Source: an uncultured Clostridia bacterium
GTDB taxonomy: Bacteria > Bacillota > Clostridia > Christensenellales > CALMFG01
Reading direction: 5' to 3'
Assembly: GCA_937863465.1 (NCBI GenBank)
Contig: CALMFG010000119.1
Location: 1 to 37,592, forward strand
DNA length: 37,592 nt
Below the pieces are notes generated by a model. It had not been told where the DNA came from. It saw nothing but the letters and a program-made list of their open reading frames with translations, and ran no database searches. Shown piece by piece: positions 23,112-31,177 of this stretch; the stretch's first letter is position 1; each line of letters opens with the position of its first letter. A program made the translations under genes and the position numbers.

Positions 23112-24980
23112 ATGGGCAAGATTAAATTGCTTGACCAATATTTAATCGACAGGATTGCGGCCGGCGAAGTGGTTCAGCGGCCTTTTAATGTGGTCAAAGA
23201 GCTGATGGAAAACAGCATTGATGCGGGCGCAACGGCGATCACCGTGGAAATTGTGGACGGCGGCGTTAAGAAAGTGCGCGTGACCGACAACGGCATCGGT
23301 ATGTCCAAGGACGATGCAGTGCTCTCCATTAAAAGGCACGCCACCTCCAAAATCAGTGAATTTGACGATTTAAACGCCATCGGCACACTGGGTTTTCGCG
23401 GCGAAGCACTGTCGGCTATCTCGGCGGTCTCGCAGGTAGAGCTTTCCACCAAAAGCGCGGCCGAGGATATTGGCGTTAAACTGGCCGTTAACGGCGGTGT
23501 ACTGCAGCAGAAAACCTACATCGGTATGGCCGACGGCACCACGGTACTGGTGCAGAACCTTTTCTATAATACGCCTGCCCGCCTGAAATTTTTGAAAGCG
23601 CACGGCTCGGAGGGCGCGGCGGTTTCGGATATCGTGTCACGCTTTATTCTGGCCTATCCGAATGTTGCCATCCAGTACATCAGCAATGAAAAAACGATCA
23701 TGCAGTCCTTCGGCGACGGCAAACTGTCTTCGGCCGCGGCGGCTGTGTATGGCTCAGACATCGCGGATAAGACTTTGCCTGTTTTTTATCAGAACGGGGA
23801 CATCACGGTCACCGGCCTTATCGGCCTGCCCCAGTTTGCGTTTAAAAACCGCAAGATGCAGTCGCTGTTCATTAACGGCCGGTATGTCTTGAGTGATACG
23901 CTCACCAAGGTCATTACCAAAGCTTACGACATCTGGCTGGTGCCTGGACTATTTCCTTTTTATATGCTGAACATCGCCATGCCTCTGGCTGATACCGATG
24001 TCAATATCCATCCGAATAAACTGGAAGTAAAGTTCAGAAACGAGGCCGAGCTTTCGGCGGCGCTGGAAGAGGCGATTTCATTCAGCTTAAGTTCGGCGGC
24101 ATCTTTGCCGAAGATCACTTTTAAAACCGAGTCCGCTGAGAAGACGGAAACAACCCAGCAGGTTTTTGAGGAGCTGAAAAAGCCCGCCGCAGAACAGGGA
24201 AATACTGTTGAGAAGGCGGAAGAATCTTTGGCCGATTTTGAAGAATTGTTTGGTTTTCCGGCCGAAAGGCAGCCGATGGTAGCCGCACCGAGCGAATTAG
24301 ACCAGGCGGTTTATCAAGCGGATATGGAGGCGTTTTCCGTCCAATTTAACCCGCCCATGGAAGAAGAAAAGCCAACGCCTAAAAAAGCAGAAGAAATAAC
24401 AGAAGCGATTGTGCCCGAACTTCGATTCATCGGCGCATTTAAAAACGCTTATCTGCTGGCAGAACTCGGCGATGACCTTCTGCTGATTGACCAGCACGCC
24501 GCGCATGAGCGGATACTTTTTGACCGACTGCTTTTCGACTATAACGCCCGAAAACCACGGTCGCAAATGCTATTAATGCCCGAAACCATCAGGATATCCG
24601 ACGAAGAGTATCATTTGTTAAAAACCCACCAAAAGGCGCTGACTGACCTCGGATTTGTTTTTACACTGAATGCTCATTTGAACGCGGAATTTTCGGCAGT
24701 GCCCAGCGACTTGACCGATCTATCTCTGGATGCCGTACTGGACGACATCTACACGGCTTTTGGAGAAAACAAGGGCACGCAGAATCAGATTGAAGCTGTG
24801 ATTATGAAATCCTGCAAAAGTGCAGTTAAAGCTGGCAATGCACTGCCTTTTTCGGAAAGCCGGTATTTGGTGGAAAGTTTCATTGAGACCGGACATATCC
24901 CCGCCTGCCCGCATGGACGGCCGATTATCGCGGTGCTCTCCAAAAAGGAGCTGGAGAAGGTGTTCCGGAGGACGGTGTAG
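23112..24980 (+). CDS. mutL: DNA mismatch repair protein MutL
   Basis: GHKL ATPase that couples MutS to strand incision, 622 residues. N-terminal motifs are ELMENSIDAGA, VTDNGIGM, TSKI and GFRGEALSAIS. After a poorly conserved acidic linker (roughly 330-440), the C-terminal dimerisation/endonuclease domain has DQHAAHERILFD (460-471), SCKSAVKAG and CPHGRP, the set that marks nicking MutL proteins of bacteria lacking MutH. The final acidic residue of the DQHA-x2-E-x4-E motif is Asp here. The start is ATG after AGAGGAAAACG. It lies between mutS and miaA. Confidence 0.97.
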   Translation: MGKIKLLDQYLIDRIAAGEVVQRPFNVVKELMENSIDAGATAITVEIVDGGVKKVRVTDNGIGMSKDDAVLSIKRHATSKISEFDDLNAIGTLGFRGEALSAISAVSQVELSTKSAAEDIGVKLAVNGGVLQQKTYIGMADGTTVLVQNLFYNTPARLKFLKAHGSEGAAVSDIVSRFILAYPNVAIQYISNEKTIMQSFGDGKLSSAAAAVYGSDIADKTLPVFYQNGDITVTGLIGLPQFAFKNRKMQSLFINGRYVLSDTLTKVITKAYDIWLVPGLFPFYMLNIAMPLADTDVNIHPNKLEVKFRNEAELSAALEEAISFSLSSAASLPKITFKTESAEKTETTQQVFEELKKPAAEQGNTVEKAEESLADFEELFGFPAERQPMVAAPSELDQAVYQADMEAFSVQFNPPMEEEKPTPKKAEEITEAIVPELRFIGAFKNAYLLAELGDDLLLIDQHAAHERILFDRLLFDYNARKPRSQMLLMPETIRISDEEYHLLKTHQKALTDLGFVFTLNAHLNAEFSAVPSDLTDLSLDAVLDDIYTAFGENKGTQNQIEAVIMKSCKSAVKAGNALPFSESRYLVESFIETGHIPACPHGRPIIAVLSKKELEKVFRRTV

Positions 24981-24981
24981 C

Positions 24982-25884
24982 TTGAAAAAAGTCATCATCA
25001 TTCTGGGCCCCACAGCCAGCGGAAAATCCGATATGGCCATGCGTCTGGCTGAACACCTTAAAACCGAGCTGATTTCGGCGGATTCGATGCAGATCTATCG
25101 TGGGATGGATATCGGGACAGCCAAGCCGAGCCGCGAAGAGCAGGCGCGTGTGAAGCATCATATGATCGATATCGTCGATGTGGACGAACCTTTTACGGTG
25201 GCGGATTTTCAGGAGAAAGCATTCAAATGTATCGATAGTTTACATAATTATAATATGTCGCCTGTTGTTGTCGGCGGCACTGGCTTGTATATCAATTCGC
25301 TGGTATATGATCTGGATTTCACGCAAACCACGTCGGATACTGAATTCCGAAGAAAAGCGGAAGCTGAAGCCGCCGAAAAGGGCTCAAGGGCTTTGCATGA
25401 ACGCTTAAAGAAGCTGGACGCGGCCGCGGCGGCGCGCATTCACCCCAACGACGAAAAACGCATCATCCGCAGGCTGGAGGTGCTGGAAAATGAGGGCAAG
25501 GGGGAGAAACCATATGATTTTCTACGCCCGCGCGAGGGGCTGGACTATCGCCTGTTTGGAATGAGTTTTCCGCGAGAAGTGCTTTACGACCGCATCAACC
25601 GGCGCGTGGATATCATGATGGAGCAGGGCCTGGAGGGAGAAGCTGCGGCGCTGTATGCCAAATACAGCGACACACCGACGGCGATGAAAGCCATCGGATA
25701 CAAGGAAATCATCGATTACATGAAGGGAGACATCAGCCGAGACGAGGCGATTCGGTTAATTAAGCAAAACTCCCGTCACTACGCCAAGCGCCAGCTGACC
25801 TGGTTTCGCCGGAACGAACGGATTGTCTGGCTGGACGCACAGGAAAAAAACTGTTTTAAAAACCTCATAACTGGTATAGAATAG
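24982..25884 (+). CDS. miaA: tRNA dimethylallyltransferase MiaA
   Basis: Transfers dimethylallyl to N6 of adenosine 37 in tRNAs that read UNN codons. With the TTG start at 24982 the protein has 300 residues and the P-loop GPTASGKS at 9-16. DSMQIYRGMDIGTAKP follows, then VGGTGLYI, then HPNDEKRIIRRLEV. GGAGG at 24967-24971 lies in the mutL end, 10 bases before the TTG. An upstream in-frame start at 24820 would add 54 non-homologous residues overlapping mutL and is rejected. miaB, which thiolates the product, is in the same window at about 36 kb. Confidence 0.97.
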   Translation: MKKVIIILGPTASGKSDMAMRLAEHLKTELISADSMQIYRGMDIGTAKPSREEQARVKHHMIDIVDVDEPFTVADFQEKAFKCIDSLHNYNMSPVVVGGTGLYINSLVYDLDFTQTTSDTEFRRKAEAEAAEKGSRALHERLKKLDAAAAARIHPNDEKRIIRRLEVLENEGKGEKPYDFLRPREGLDYRLFGMSFPREVLYDRINRRVDIMMEQGLEGEAAALYAKYSDTPTAMKAIGYKEIIDYMKGDISRDEAIRLIKQNSRHYAKRQLTWFRRNERIVWLDAQEKNCFKNLITGIE

Positions 25885-25913
25885 GGTTATCAAAGAGAAG
25901 GTGGTTGTAAGCT

Positions 25914-26150
25914 ATGCAAAAAACCGGGGTCAATTTGCAGGATGTGTTTTTAAACCAGATTAGAAAAGACGCGACGATGGTCACCATCCATCTGTGCAAC
26001 GGTTTTCAGATTAAAGGCCTGGTCAAAGGATTTGACAGCTTTGTCATTCTTATCGATACCGAAGGCAAGCAGATGATGGTCTATAAACACGCGGTTTCCA
26101 CCATCACCCCGCAAAAGACCGTCAGCATCAATCTTCAGCCGACCGAATAA
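25914..26150 (+). CDS. hfq: RNA-binding chaperone Hfq
   Basis: 78 residues, the short Gram-positive form. It makes a hexameric Sm-like ring that binds small RNAs and A-rich mRNAs. The Sm1 motif ([21 protein letters not shown]) and Sm2 motif (YKHAVSTI) are intact, and the N-terminus has the usual [21 protein letters not shown] precedes the ATG. It follows miaA, as in most bacteria, and precedes ynbB by 5 bases. Confidence 0.97.
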   Translation: MQKTGVNLQDVFLNQIRKDATMVTIHLCNGFQIKGLVKGFDSFVILIDTEGKQMMVYKHAVSTITPQKTVSINLQPTE

Positions 26151-26155
26151 TTCCC

Positions 26156-27439
26156 ATGATGAACGATTATAATGATAGATTGGCCAAGACGCTGGGGGTG
26201 TCTCGCGCGGTTGTCGATTTGGTTTTGTCAGCCGAAACGGAAATGGCTGACGTGTTCAGCCGCTTCGAAGCACTCTCCAGACAGAATCAGGCCGCGGTGC
26301 TTTCGGCATTTAAAAAAGAAAAAATCGCCGCCGCGCATTTCGGCGGAACAACCGGCTATGGATACTCAGATATGGGCAGAGAAAAGCTCTCTGCTCTTTT
26401 TGCGCGTGTTTTTCAGGGCGAAAAGGCGCTGGTCAGCCCGCATTTGCTCTCCGGCACGCATACCATCTACCTGATGTTAAAATCGCTCTTAAAAAGCGGA
26501 GACACCATGATTGCCGCTGCCGGAACGCCCTACGATACGCTGGCCACGGCGATGGGTTTGACCGACAAAGTAAAACGAAACACATTGATTGAAAAAGGCG
26601 TTGACGTGCAGATTATCGCGCTGACCCAGCAAAACGAGATCGATATGGATGCGCTTAAAACGGCCATCGCGGCAAAAAAACCGAGAATGGTCTATATTCA
26701 GCGCTCGCGCGGATATGCCTGGCGTCCGTCAATTTCGATGGATACCATCGAAACCATCGCGGCGATGACCAAACGGCTTTCGCCCGAAACCATTGTGGCC
26801 GTGGACAACTGCTACGGAGAGTTCTGCGAGACGCGTGAACCTTTGGAAGCAGGGGCGGATATCATCGCTGGCTCGCTGATTAAGAACCCCGGCGGGGGAA
26901 TTGCGCCGAACGGGGGATATATCGTCGGAAAAATCGAATTGATTGAGACTGTGGAGGACCACTTCACGGCGCCGGGCATCGGGACCGAGGTGGGTTCGTA
27001 CGCGGCTTCCTACCTGCCATTCTTTCAGGGACTGTTTTTGGCGCCCAAGGCGGTGTCCGAAAGCCTGAAAGGCGCGGCACTGACCGCGAAAGTAATGGAG
27101 AACTTAGGCTTTGACGCGCTGCCCAAAGCGGATGACAACCGCGCCGATATCACCCAGTCGATTAAAATGGATACTGAGGAACAGCTTATCGCCTTTATTC
27201 AGGGCGTCCAGAAGGGTTCGCCCGTGGATTCCCACGCGCTGCCCGTGCCCTGGGATATGCCGGGGTATGAGCATCCGGTCATCATGGCGGCGGGAACGTT
27301 TATGCAGGGAGCGTCTTTGGAGCTTTCGGCCGACGCGCCCATCAAAAAACCCTGCATCGCTTATATGCAGGGCGGTTTGACTTATGAAGCGCACCAGTTC
27401 GGTCTGATGCACGCGATCGATAATATGGGGATCCTATAG
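26156..27439 (+). CDS. ynbB: PLP-dependent methionine gamma-lyase family protein (YnbB, aluminium resistance family)
   Basis: 427 residues of the Met_gamma_lyase family of fold-type I pyridoxal phosphate enzymes. The PLP lysine is expected at Lys243 in [24 protein letters not shown] near the N-terminus and [10 protein letters not shown] before the lysine fit the family. The substrate of YnbB proteins is not settled. The miaA-hfq-ynbB order is typical of Firmicutes. Two ATGs (26156, 26159) can serve as the start and neither has a clear Shine-Dalgarno site, so it may be coupled to hfq. The 3' end overlaps lexA by 6 bases tail to tail. Confidence 0.93.
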   Translation: MMNDYNDRLAKTLGVSRAVVDLVLSAETEMADVFSRFEALSRQNQAAVLSAFKKEKIAAAHFGGTTGYGYSDMGREKLSALFARVFQGEKALVSPHLLSGTHTIYLMLKSLLKSGDTMIAAAGTPYDTLATAMGLTDKVKRNTLIEKGVDVQIIALTQQNEIDMDALKTAIAAKKPRMVYIQRSRGYAWRPSISMDTIETIAAMTKRLSPETIVAVDNCYGEFCETREPLEAGADIIAGSLIKNPGGGIAPNGGYIVGKIELIETVEDHFTAPGIGTEVGSYAASYLPFFQGLFLAPKAVSESLKGAALTAKVMENLGFDALPKADDNRADITQSIKMDTEEQLIAFIQGVQKGSPVDSHALPVPWDMPGYEHPVIMAAGTFMQGASLELSADAPIKKPCIAYMQGGLTYEAHQFGLMHAIDNMGIL

Positions 27440-28069
27440 GATTCTAAAAACGCCGATGACCTTGCCTAGGATATGCACCTCGCGCACCAGAATGGGCTCA
27501 TACGCGTCGTTTTCGGGCTGCAGGCGAATATGGTCGTCGTCGATATAGAAGGTCTTCACCGTCGCCTCGTCCTCGATCAGCGCCACCACGATGTCGCCGT
27601 TCTGCGCCCAGTTTTGCTTTCTTACGATGATTTTATCGCCGTTTAAAATCCCTGCGCCAATCATGCTTTCGCCTTTGACGTTTAAGACAAAGCTGTCCTC
27701 ATGCGTAGCGATGGAGCGGGGGAGCGTTAAGTATTCTTCAATGTTTTCATGTGCCAGAATGGGCACACCGGCCGTCACGTCGCCGACAACGGGAATTGAT
27801 ACCATATCGGCGTCCAGTTCACGCCGATAGTCAATTGCAGGCCTGTTGGTCTCAGCCTCATCAATAATAGAAATCGCGCGGGATTTGGACTCGTCACGGT
27901 GGATAAGGCCGCGTTTTTCAAGGCGCTGGAGATAACCGTGCACAGTGGACGTCGAGGAGAGACCGGCGGCCTCGCCGATTTCCCGGACAGACGGGGGATA
28001 GTTATTTTCATCGATATAATCGACAATAAAGCGATAGATATTCTTCTGTTTTTCACTCATTTTTTCCAT
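27434..28069 (-). CDS. lexA: SOS transcriptional repressor LexA
   Basis: 211 residues. An N-terminal winged helix ([30 protein letters not shown]) binds DNA, and a C-terminal S24 peptidase-like domain cleaves itself when RecA is activated. The cleavage site is Ala100-Gly101 (DVTAGVP), with catalytic Ser135 (GESMIGAG, Glu in place of the commoner Asp) and Lys172 (ATVKTF). The ATG at 28069 has GGTG upstream; a second ATG three codons on is an alternative start. Its promoter carries a LexA box over the -35 region, so it should repress itself. Confidence 0.98.
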   Translation of the reverse strand: MEKMSEKQKNIYRFIVDYIDENNYPPSVREIGEAAGLSSTSTVHGYLQRLEKRGLIHRDESKSRAISIIDEAETNRPAIDYRRELDADMVSIPVVGDVTAGVPILAHENIEEYLTLPRSIATHEDSFVLNVKGESMIGAGILNGDKIIVRKQNWAQNGDIVVALIEDEATVKTFYIDDDHIRLQPENDAYEPILVREVHILGKVIGVFRIL

Positions 28070-28098
28070 AATATCACCACAATTCTTTCTATGGCAAG

Positions 28099-28128
28099 AT
28101 TATAGCACAAGTGTTCCCATCGTGTCAA
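28099..28128 (-). promoter_or_regulatory. lexA promoter
   Basis: On the minus strand TTGACA (28128-28123) and TATAAT (28104-28099), both perfect consensus boxes, are 18 bases apart. The lexA ATG is about 30 bases further on. Confidence 0.85.
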
Positions 28129-28139
28129 ACGGATGTTCG
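28126..28139. promoter_or_regulatory. LexA operator (Cheo-type SOS box)
   Basis: CAAACGGATGTTCG fits the Firmicutes consensus CRAACRNRYGTTYG at every position and overlaps the -35 box of lexA by 3 bases. This supports lexA autorepression. The box is also near the 3' end of the recombinase gene but is not placed to control it. Confidence 0.8.
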
Positions 28140-28157
28140 TAAATTATAAAATTTTTT

Positions 28158-29198
28158 TTAGTCGCGGAGTTTCACGGCGTTCTTGACGCTTTTTCGGCGG
28201 TCATCCACGATTTTGGCGTAGTGTTTGCGCGTGGTATTGACGTCTTTGTGACCCAAAACATCAGCTACCAGGTAGATATCGCCGGTTTCCTGATACAGCG
28301 CGGTACCGAACGTGGAACGCAGTTTATGCGGCGAAATATTCTTTAAAGGCGCGGCTAAACGCGCATATTTCTTGACGAGATTTTCCACCGAACGCACACC
28401 CAGCCGCTGTTTTTGCAGATTTAAGAACAAGGGTTCGTCCAAAGCGTAGGTTTTCTGGTTTTTACGCTCGTCCAGATAGTCGGCCAAAGCTTTTTCCGCT
28501 TCTTCGCTGAAATACAGGATAGCTTCACTGCCGCCTTTGCGTGTGGCCTTAAAACTGCCGTTGACGAAATCCAGATCGCCGATATTGAGGCCGACCAGTT
28601 CGGAAACACGGATACCGGTGGCCAAAAGAAAGGTCACCAGCGCGAGATCGCGTTTTTTGGTCAGGTCGTGATAGACCCGTTGTTTGGCGGTGAGCCCGGT
28701 GCCTTGCTCGATTAAATCCAACAAATCGGCCACTTCGTTGGGCTCCAAACGGACGATGGGCTTTTCGTGGATTTTGGGCATATCGATTAACGCGCAAACA
28801 TTTTTTTCCAACAGGCCTTTTTTGTAATAATACTTAAAAAAGCTCCTCAAACTCGCGATTTTTCGCGCCTTTCCGCGGGACGCGTTCTCAATTTCTTTAT
28901 CATCTTTAAAATATAGACCTAAGTACTCGACGTAGATTTCAAAGTCGGTCAAATCCAGCCGTGAAAGATCGTCAATAGTGATATCCGCGGGTGTTTTTCC
29001 GCCGACTTTAGAACACTCGGTCGATAGATAGTTGAAGAACAGGCGCAAGTCGTACGCGTAGTTCAGCCGCGTCAGCGCGGACGTCGTGGTTTCCACCGAA
29101 CGGAAAAAATCCCGCGCAAAGGGCGGCAGTTCGGTGAAGAGTTCGCGTAAGCGCAAGGTGCGTTCGTGGTCGATGGTTTTATAATAGTTTTCGCTCAT
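28158..29198 (-). CDS. Tyrosine recombinase (XerC/XerD-like)
   Basis: 346 residues: an N-terminal SAM-like core-binding domain (about 25-125) and a C-terminal catalytic domain. The full catalytic set is present: Arg197 (TGIRVSEL), Lys221 (TRKGG), His291 and Arg294 (SPHKLRSTFG), His317 (LGHKDV) and nucleophile Tyr327 (KHYAKI). It is longer than XerC/XerD (about 300) through its N-terminus. It lies upstream of lexA on the same strand, which suggests a chromosomal housekeeping-type recombinase rather than a phage integrase; no phage genes are near. A perfect 12-6-12 inverted repeat lies directly upstream of its promoter and is a candidate target site. Confidence 0.92.
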   Translation of the reverse strand: MSENYYKTIDHERTLRLRELFTELPPFARDFFRSVETTTSALTRLNYAYDLRLFFNYLSTECSKVGGKTPADITIDDLSRLDLTDFEIYVEYLGLYFKDDKEIENASRGKARKIASLRSFFKYYYKKGLLEKNVCALIDMPKIHEKPIVRLEPNEVADLLDLIEQGTGLTAKQRVYHDLTKKRDLALVTFLLATGIRVSELVGLNIGDLDFVNGSFKATRKGGSEAILYFSEEAEKALADYLDERKNQKTYALDEPLFLNLQKQRLGVRSVENLVKKYARLAAPLKNISPHKLRSTFGTALYQETGDIYLVADVLGHKDVNTTRKHYAKIVDDRRKSVKNAVKLRD

Positions 29199-29232
29199 AA
29201 CAAGGCCTTTTAAATGGTGATTTTATATATTT

Positions 29233-29261
29233 ATTATATAATATCCGCTGATGATGCACAA
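29233..29261 (-). promoter_or_regulatory. Candidate promoter of the tyrosine recombinase
   Basis: On the minus strand TTGTGC (29261-29256) and TATAAT (29238-29233) are 17 bases apart, about 35 bases upstream of the ATG. The -35 box ends 2 bases from the 30-bp inverted repeat. Confidence 0.6.
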
Positions 29262-29263
29262 TA

Positions 29264-29293
29264 CTATTCGTAAAACTTGTCTTTTACGAATAG
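29264..29293. repeat. Perfect 12-6-12 inverted repeat, candidate tyrosine-recombinase crossover site
   Basis: Arms CTATTCGTAAAA (29264-29275) and TTTTACGAATAG (29282-29293) are exact reverse complements. They flank an asymmetric 6-base centre, CTTGTC. Tyrosine recombinase core sites such as dif have two inverted arms of about 11-12 bp around a 6-8 base centre, so the geometry fits. There is no T run, so it is not a terminator. It could instead be an operator between the two divergent promoters. Confidence 0.6.
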
Positions 29294-29321
29294 ATAAGTT
29301 GTGTTTCATGACAGAACATCA

Positions 29322-29350
29322 TTGATATTCCCCTGCTCAACTTGTATAAT
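29322..29350 (+). promoter_or_regulatory. Promoter of the membrane-protein gene at 29390
   Basis: TTGATA (29322-29327), 17 bases, TATAAT (29345-29350); the ATG is 40 bases downstream with TTGGAG in front. It points away from the recombinase, with the inverted repeat between the two promoters. Confidence 0.75.
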
Positions 29351-29389
29351 GACAACTAATAAATATTGTATTAATTGGAGAATGTAACT

Positions 29390-30040
29390 ATGGATGCTGG
29401 GTCAATCGAAGGTCCAAATAGTAACGATAGAAAGATTTATACCACCATTTATAAAACTATTGCATTAATCAGTATTATTTTTAGTACAGCCATGATACCG
29501 TTGTACATCATCAGTAACATCCGAGACTACTCGTTCTATCGTTTTTTCTTACCTTACAATGCAACAAACATGGGAATGTTCAGCGCTATCAGTTTATTTT
29601 CATCTAAATCTTTAGTGCCTGCTTCGCTTTGGACACGATCCTATCTGGTCTACCCCATTGTTTTATTCTATATAAGGCAGCAATCTACGGAATCAGTCAA
29701 AAAAAATATAAATTTATCATTTATTGTTTGGGCAGTCGGTGCGTTGATTGTTTCGCTGGCCATATCTTCGTATTCACAAATATTAAAATACATATATGCG
29801 ATAGATTTTATTGTTTTGATCATCATACTTTCATTAATAATCAGGAAACTGAGCAACCCTGTATTTAAAGGTTTGGTTGCCCTAAATATTATTACACTGA
29901 TTTTTAGGATAATGACAGCGATTACACCTGCAAGAAATTTCATTACTTCAACATTTATCATTCTTACTGTGATTGCATCATTCGTTATCAATATTATATT
30001 TTCATCTAGATTTAGAAAATACGTGACATCTCTGGAATGA
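29390..30040 (+). CDS. Unrecognised multi-pass membrane protein
   Basis: I do not recognise a family. The 216-residue protein has about six hydrophobic helices (starting near 22, 60, 85, 108, 131 and 150-205 with the last two close together), a short polar N-terminus and a basic C-terminal end (SSRFRKYVTSLE). There are no obvious catalytic motifs. The start is the ATG at 29390 because GGAG lies 8 bases upstream; an in-frame TTG at 29375 would overlap that site. The gene is visibly richer in A+T than its neighbours, and stands divergent to the recombinase, which suggests acquired or fast-evolving DNA. Confidence 0.7.
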   Translation: MDAGSIEGPNSNDRKIYTTIYKTIALISIIFSTAMIPLYIISNIRDYSFYRFFLPYNATNMGMFSAISLFSSKSLVPASLWTRSYLVYPIVLFYIRQQSTESVKKNINLSFIVWAVGALIVSLAISSYSQILKYIYAIDFIVLIIILSLIIRKLSNPVFKGLVALNIITLIFRIMTAITPARNFITSTFIILTVIASFVINIIFSSRFRKYVTSLE

Positions 30041-30113
30041 TAAAATATTATGATGTATTCCTAGTAGAGATGTTGCATGGTTACTACATTTCATAAATAT
30101 TTCAGGGCTGTGA

Positions 30114-30218
30114 ATAACTACTTTTTTGCTACTAGTAATGCCAAATGTTTGGATTATTGATTTTACTATAACCCTGACATTAATTCTAAATATTGTTTTT
30201 AGCAAAAAGTTTTCTTAA
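30114..30218 (+). pseudogene. Possible 3' remnant of a paralogue of the preceding membrane protein
   Basis: An open stretch in the gap between the two membrane-protein genes ends in NIVFSKKFS-stop, preceded by a run of hydrophobic residues. The preceding gene ends with a hydrophobic helix followed by NIIFSSRFR. Five of nine residues match, with conservative changes at others, at the equivalent place near a C-terminus. The stretch lacks a credible start and is broken upstream by stops. It may be what is left of a tandem duplicate; the match is short and could be chance. Nothing else was seen in this 210-base gap. Confidence 0.3.
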
Positions 30219-30250
30219 AATATAAAATCCGAGAGGCAATCATTCAGAAT

Positions 30251-31048
30251 ATGAACTCAAATTCATATCAAATAAAACTAAACAAGACGCACTATCTGTT
30301 TACTGCTATTACGCTGATATGCGTGCTGGCTTTGCTAAACGCAATCGACTACGCGGTTTTCAACGCACGTTTTCTTCCTTTGCCCAAGATAACAAAGCTG
30401 GCTCTCATCCGTTACGCCCCCATGTTCGGGGTTGCTTTAAGTTTTTTTCTCTGGGACAAATCCATCGAGCGCCCAAACAAGCTGTATCTGGCACTGCTGA
30501 TAATATTTATTTTAAAAATTACGGTTGTTAGATATTTACTGCCGCTGGTATTCACAAAATTTATTTACACGGAAGCGTATATTGATTATTATGATTCGTT
30601 GGAAGTGCTTTCGTTCAAAGAAATTGCCCTGCAAATTGCACTGAATTTTTTGATGATCGTATGTGAAATACTCTTTATCGTTTTTACCGTTATGATACTA
30701 AAAAGAAATAAATCATTAGCCAAGACAGTTAGGTTCATTTTTATCAGTTTTATTATTTATATCAGCTGTTTTATTATCAGCGATATCTATTCGATGGACG
30801 TCTACCAAATCGTATTTTTTAATTCGCCCGATACCATTGCCGAGGTTTATCGAGAACAGAACTGGCAATATGTCTCCTATCTGCTGACCATCCCGCTTAA
30901 ACTTGCGCGAATCATAGCGATTCTGCCGACTTTTGTTTTAATATCAAAATACCGCGGTGAGGAATCGATTTGGACATGGTTTAAAAGGGGCCCTTACCGA
31001 AAATTTAAAAAAATTATATCGCCGTACAACCCGAATGGTGTTGAATAA
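30251..31048 (+). CDS. Unrecognised multi-pass membrane protein
   Basis: No family recognised. It has 265 residues with about six hydrophobic segments (near 15-37, 48-66, 77-97, 123-148, 158-177 and 213-233) and a basic cytoplasmic C-terminus (FKRGPYRKFKKI). The charged loop DSPDTIAEVYREQNW-like region near 190-207 probably faces one side. The ATG has only a distant GAGAGG (about 14 bases), so translation may be weak. Like its neighbour at 29390 it is AT-rich and of unknown role; the two share no obvious sequence similarity. Confidence 0.7.
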   Translation: MNSNSYQIKLNKTHYLFTAITLICVLALLNAIDYAVFNARFLPLPKITKLALIRYAPMFGVALSFFLWDKSIERPNKLYLALLIIFILKITVVRYLLPLVFTKFIYTEAYIDYYDSLEVLSFKEIALQIALNFLMIVCEILFIVFTVMILKRNKSLAKTVRFIFISFIIYISCFIISDIYSMDVYQIVFFNSPDTIAEVYREQNWQYVSYLLTIPLKLARIIAILPTFVLISKYRGEESIWTWFKRGPYRKFKKIISPYNPNGVE

Positions 31049-31134
31049 TTACGGTATAAAAGCCTCATTTCTGATATTTTTGTACGATGTAATCTATCAG
31101 TATCGACATAGACGAATATCCAAATTAATGCTAC

Positions 31135-31152
31135 AATACTTATATAAGTATT
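31135..31152. promoter_or_regulatory. 18-bp perfect palindrome upstream of the DUF805 gene
   Basis: AATACTTATATAAGTATT equals its own reverse complement. It overlaps a -10-like TACAAT (31132-31137) and lies about 25 bases before the ATG, a common position for a repressor operator. No regulator gene is adjacent, so the binding protein is unknown. Confidence 0.45.
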
Positions 31153-31177
31153 AATAATATTTTATTGGAGGTTTCCT

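Noticed and set aside
24820-24981. N-terminal extension of miaA overlapping mutL
   Set aside because: The added residues have no MiaA-like features and lie in another frame of conserved mutL sequence; the family normally begins a few residues before the P-loop.
28158-29198. Prophage or integrative element marked by the tyrosine recombinase
   Set aside because: No phage, plasmid or conjugation genes, no flanking direct repeats and no tRNA-end target adjoin it; the neighbours are conserved chromosomal genes.
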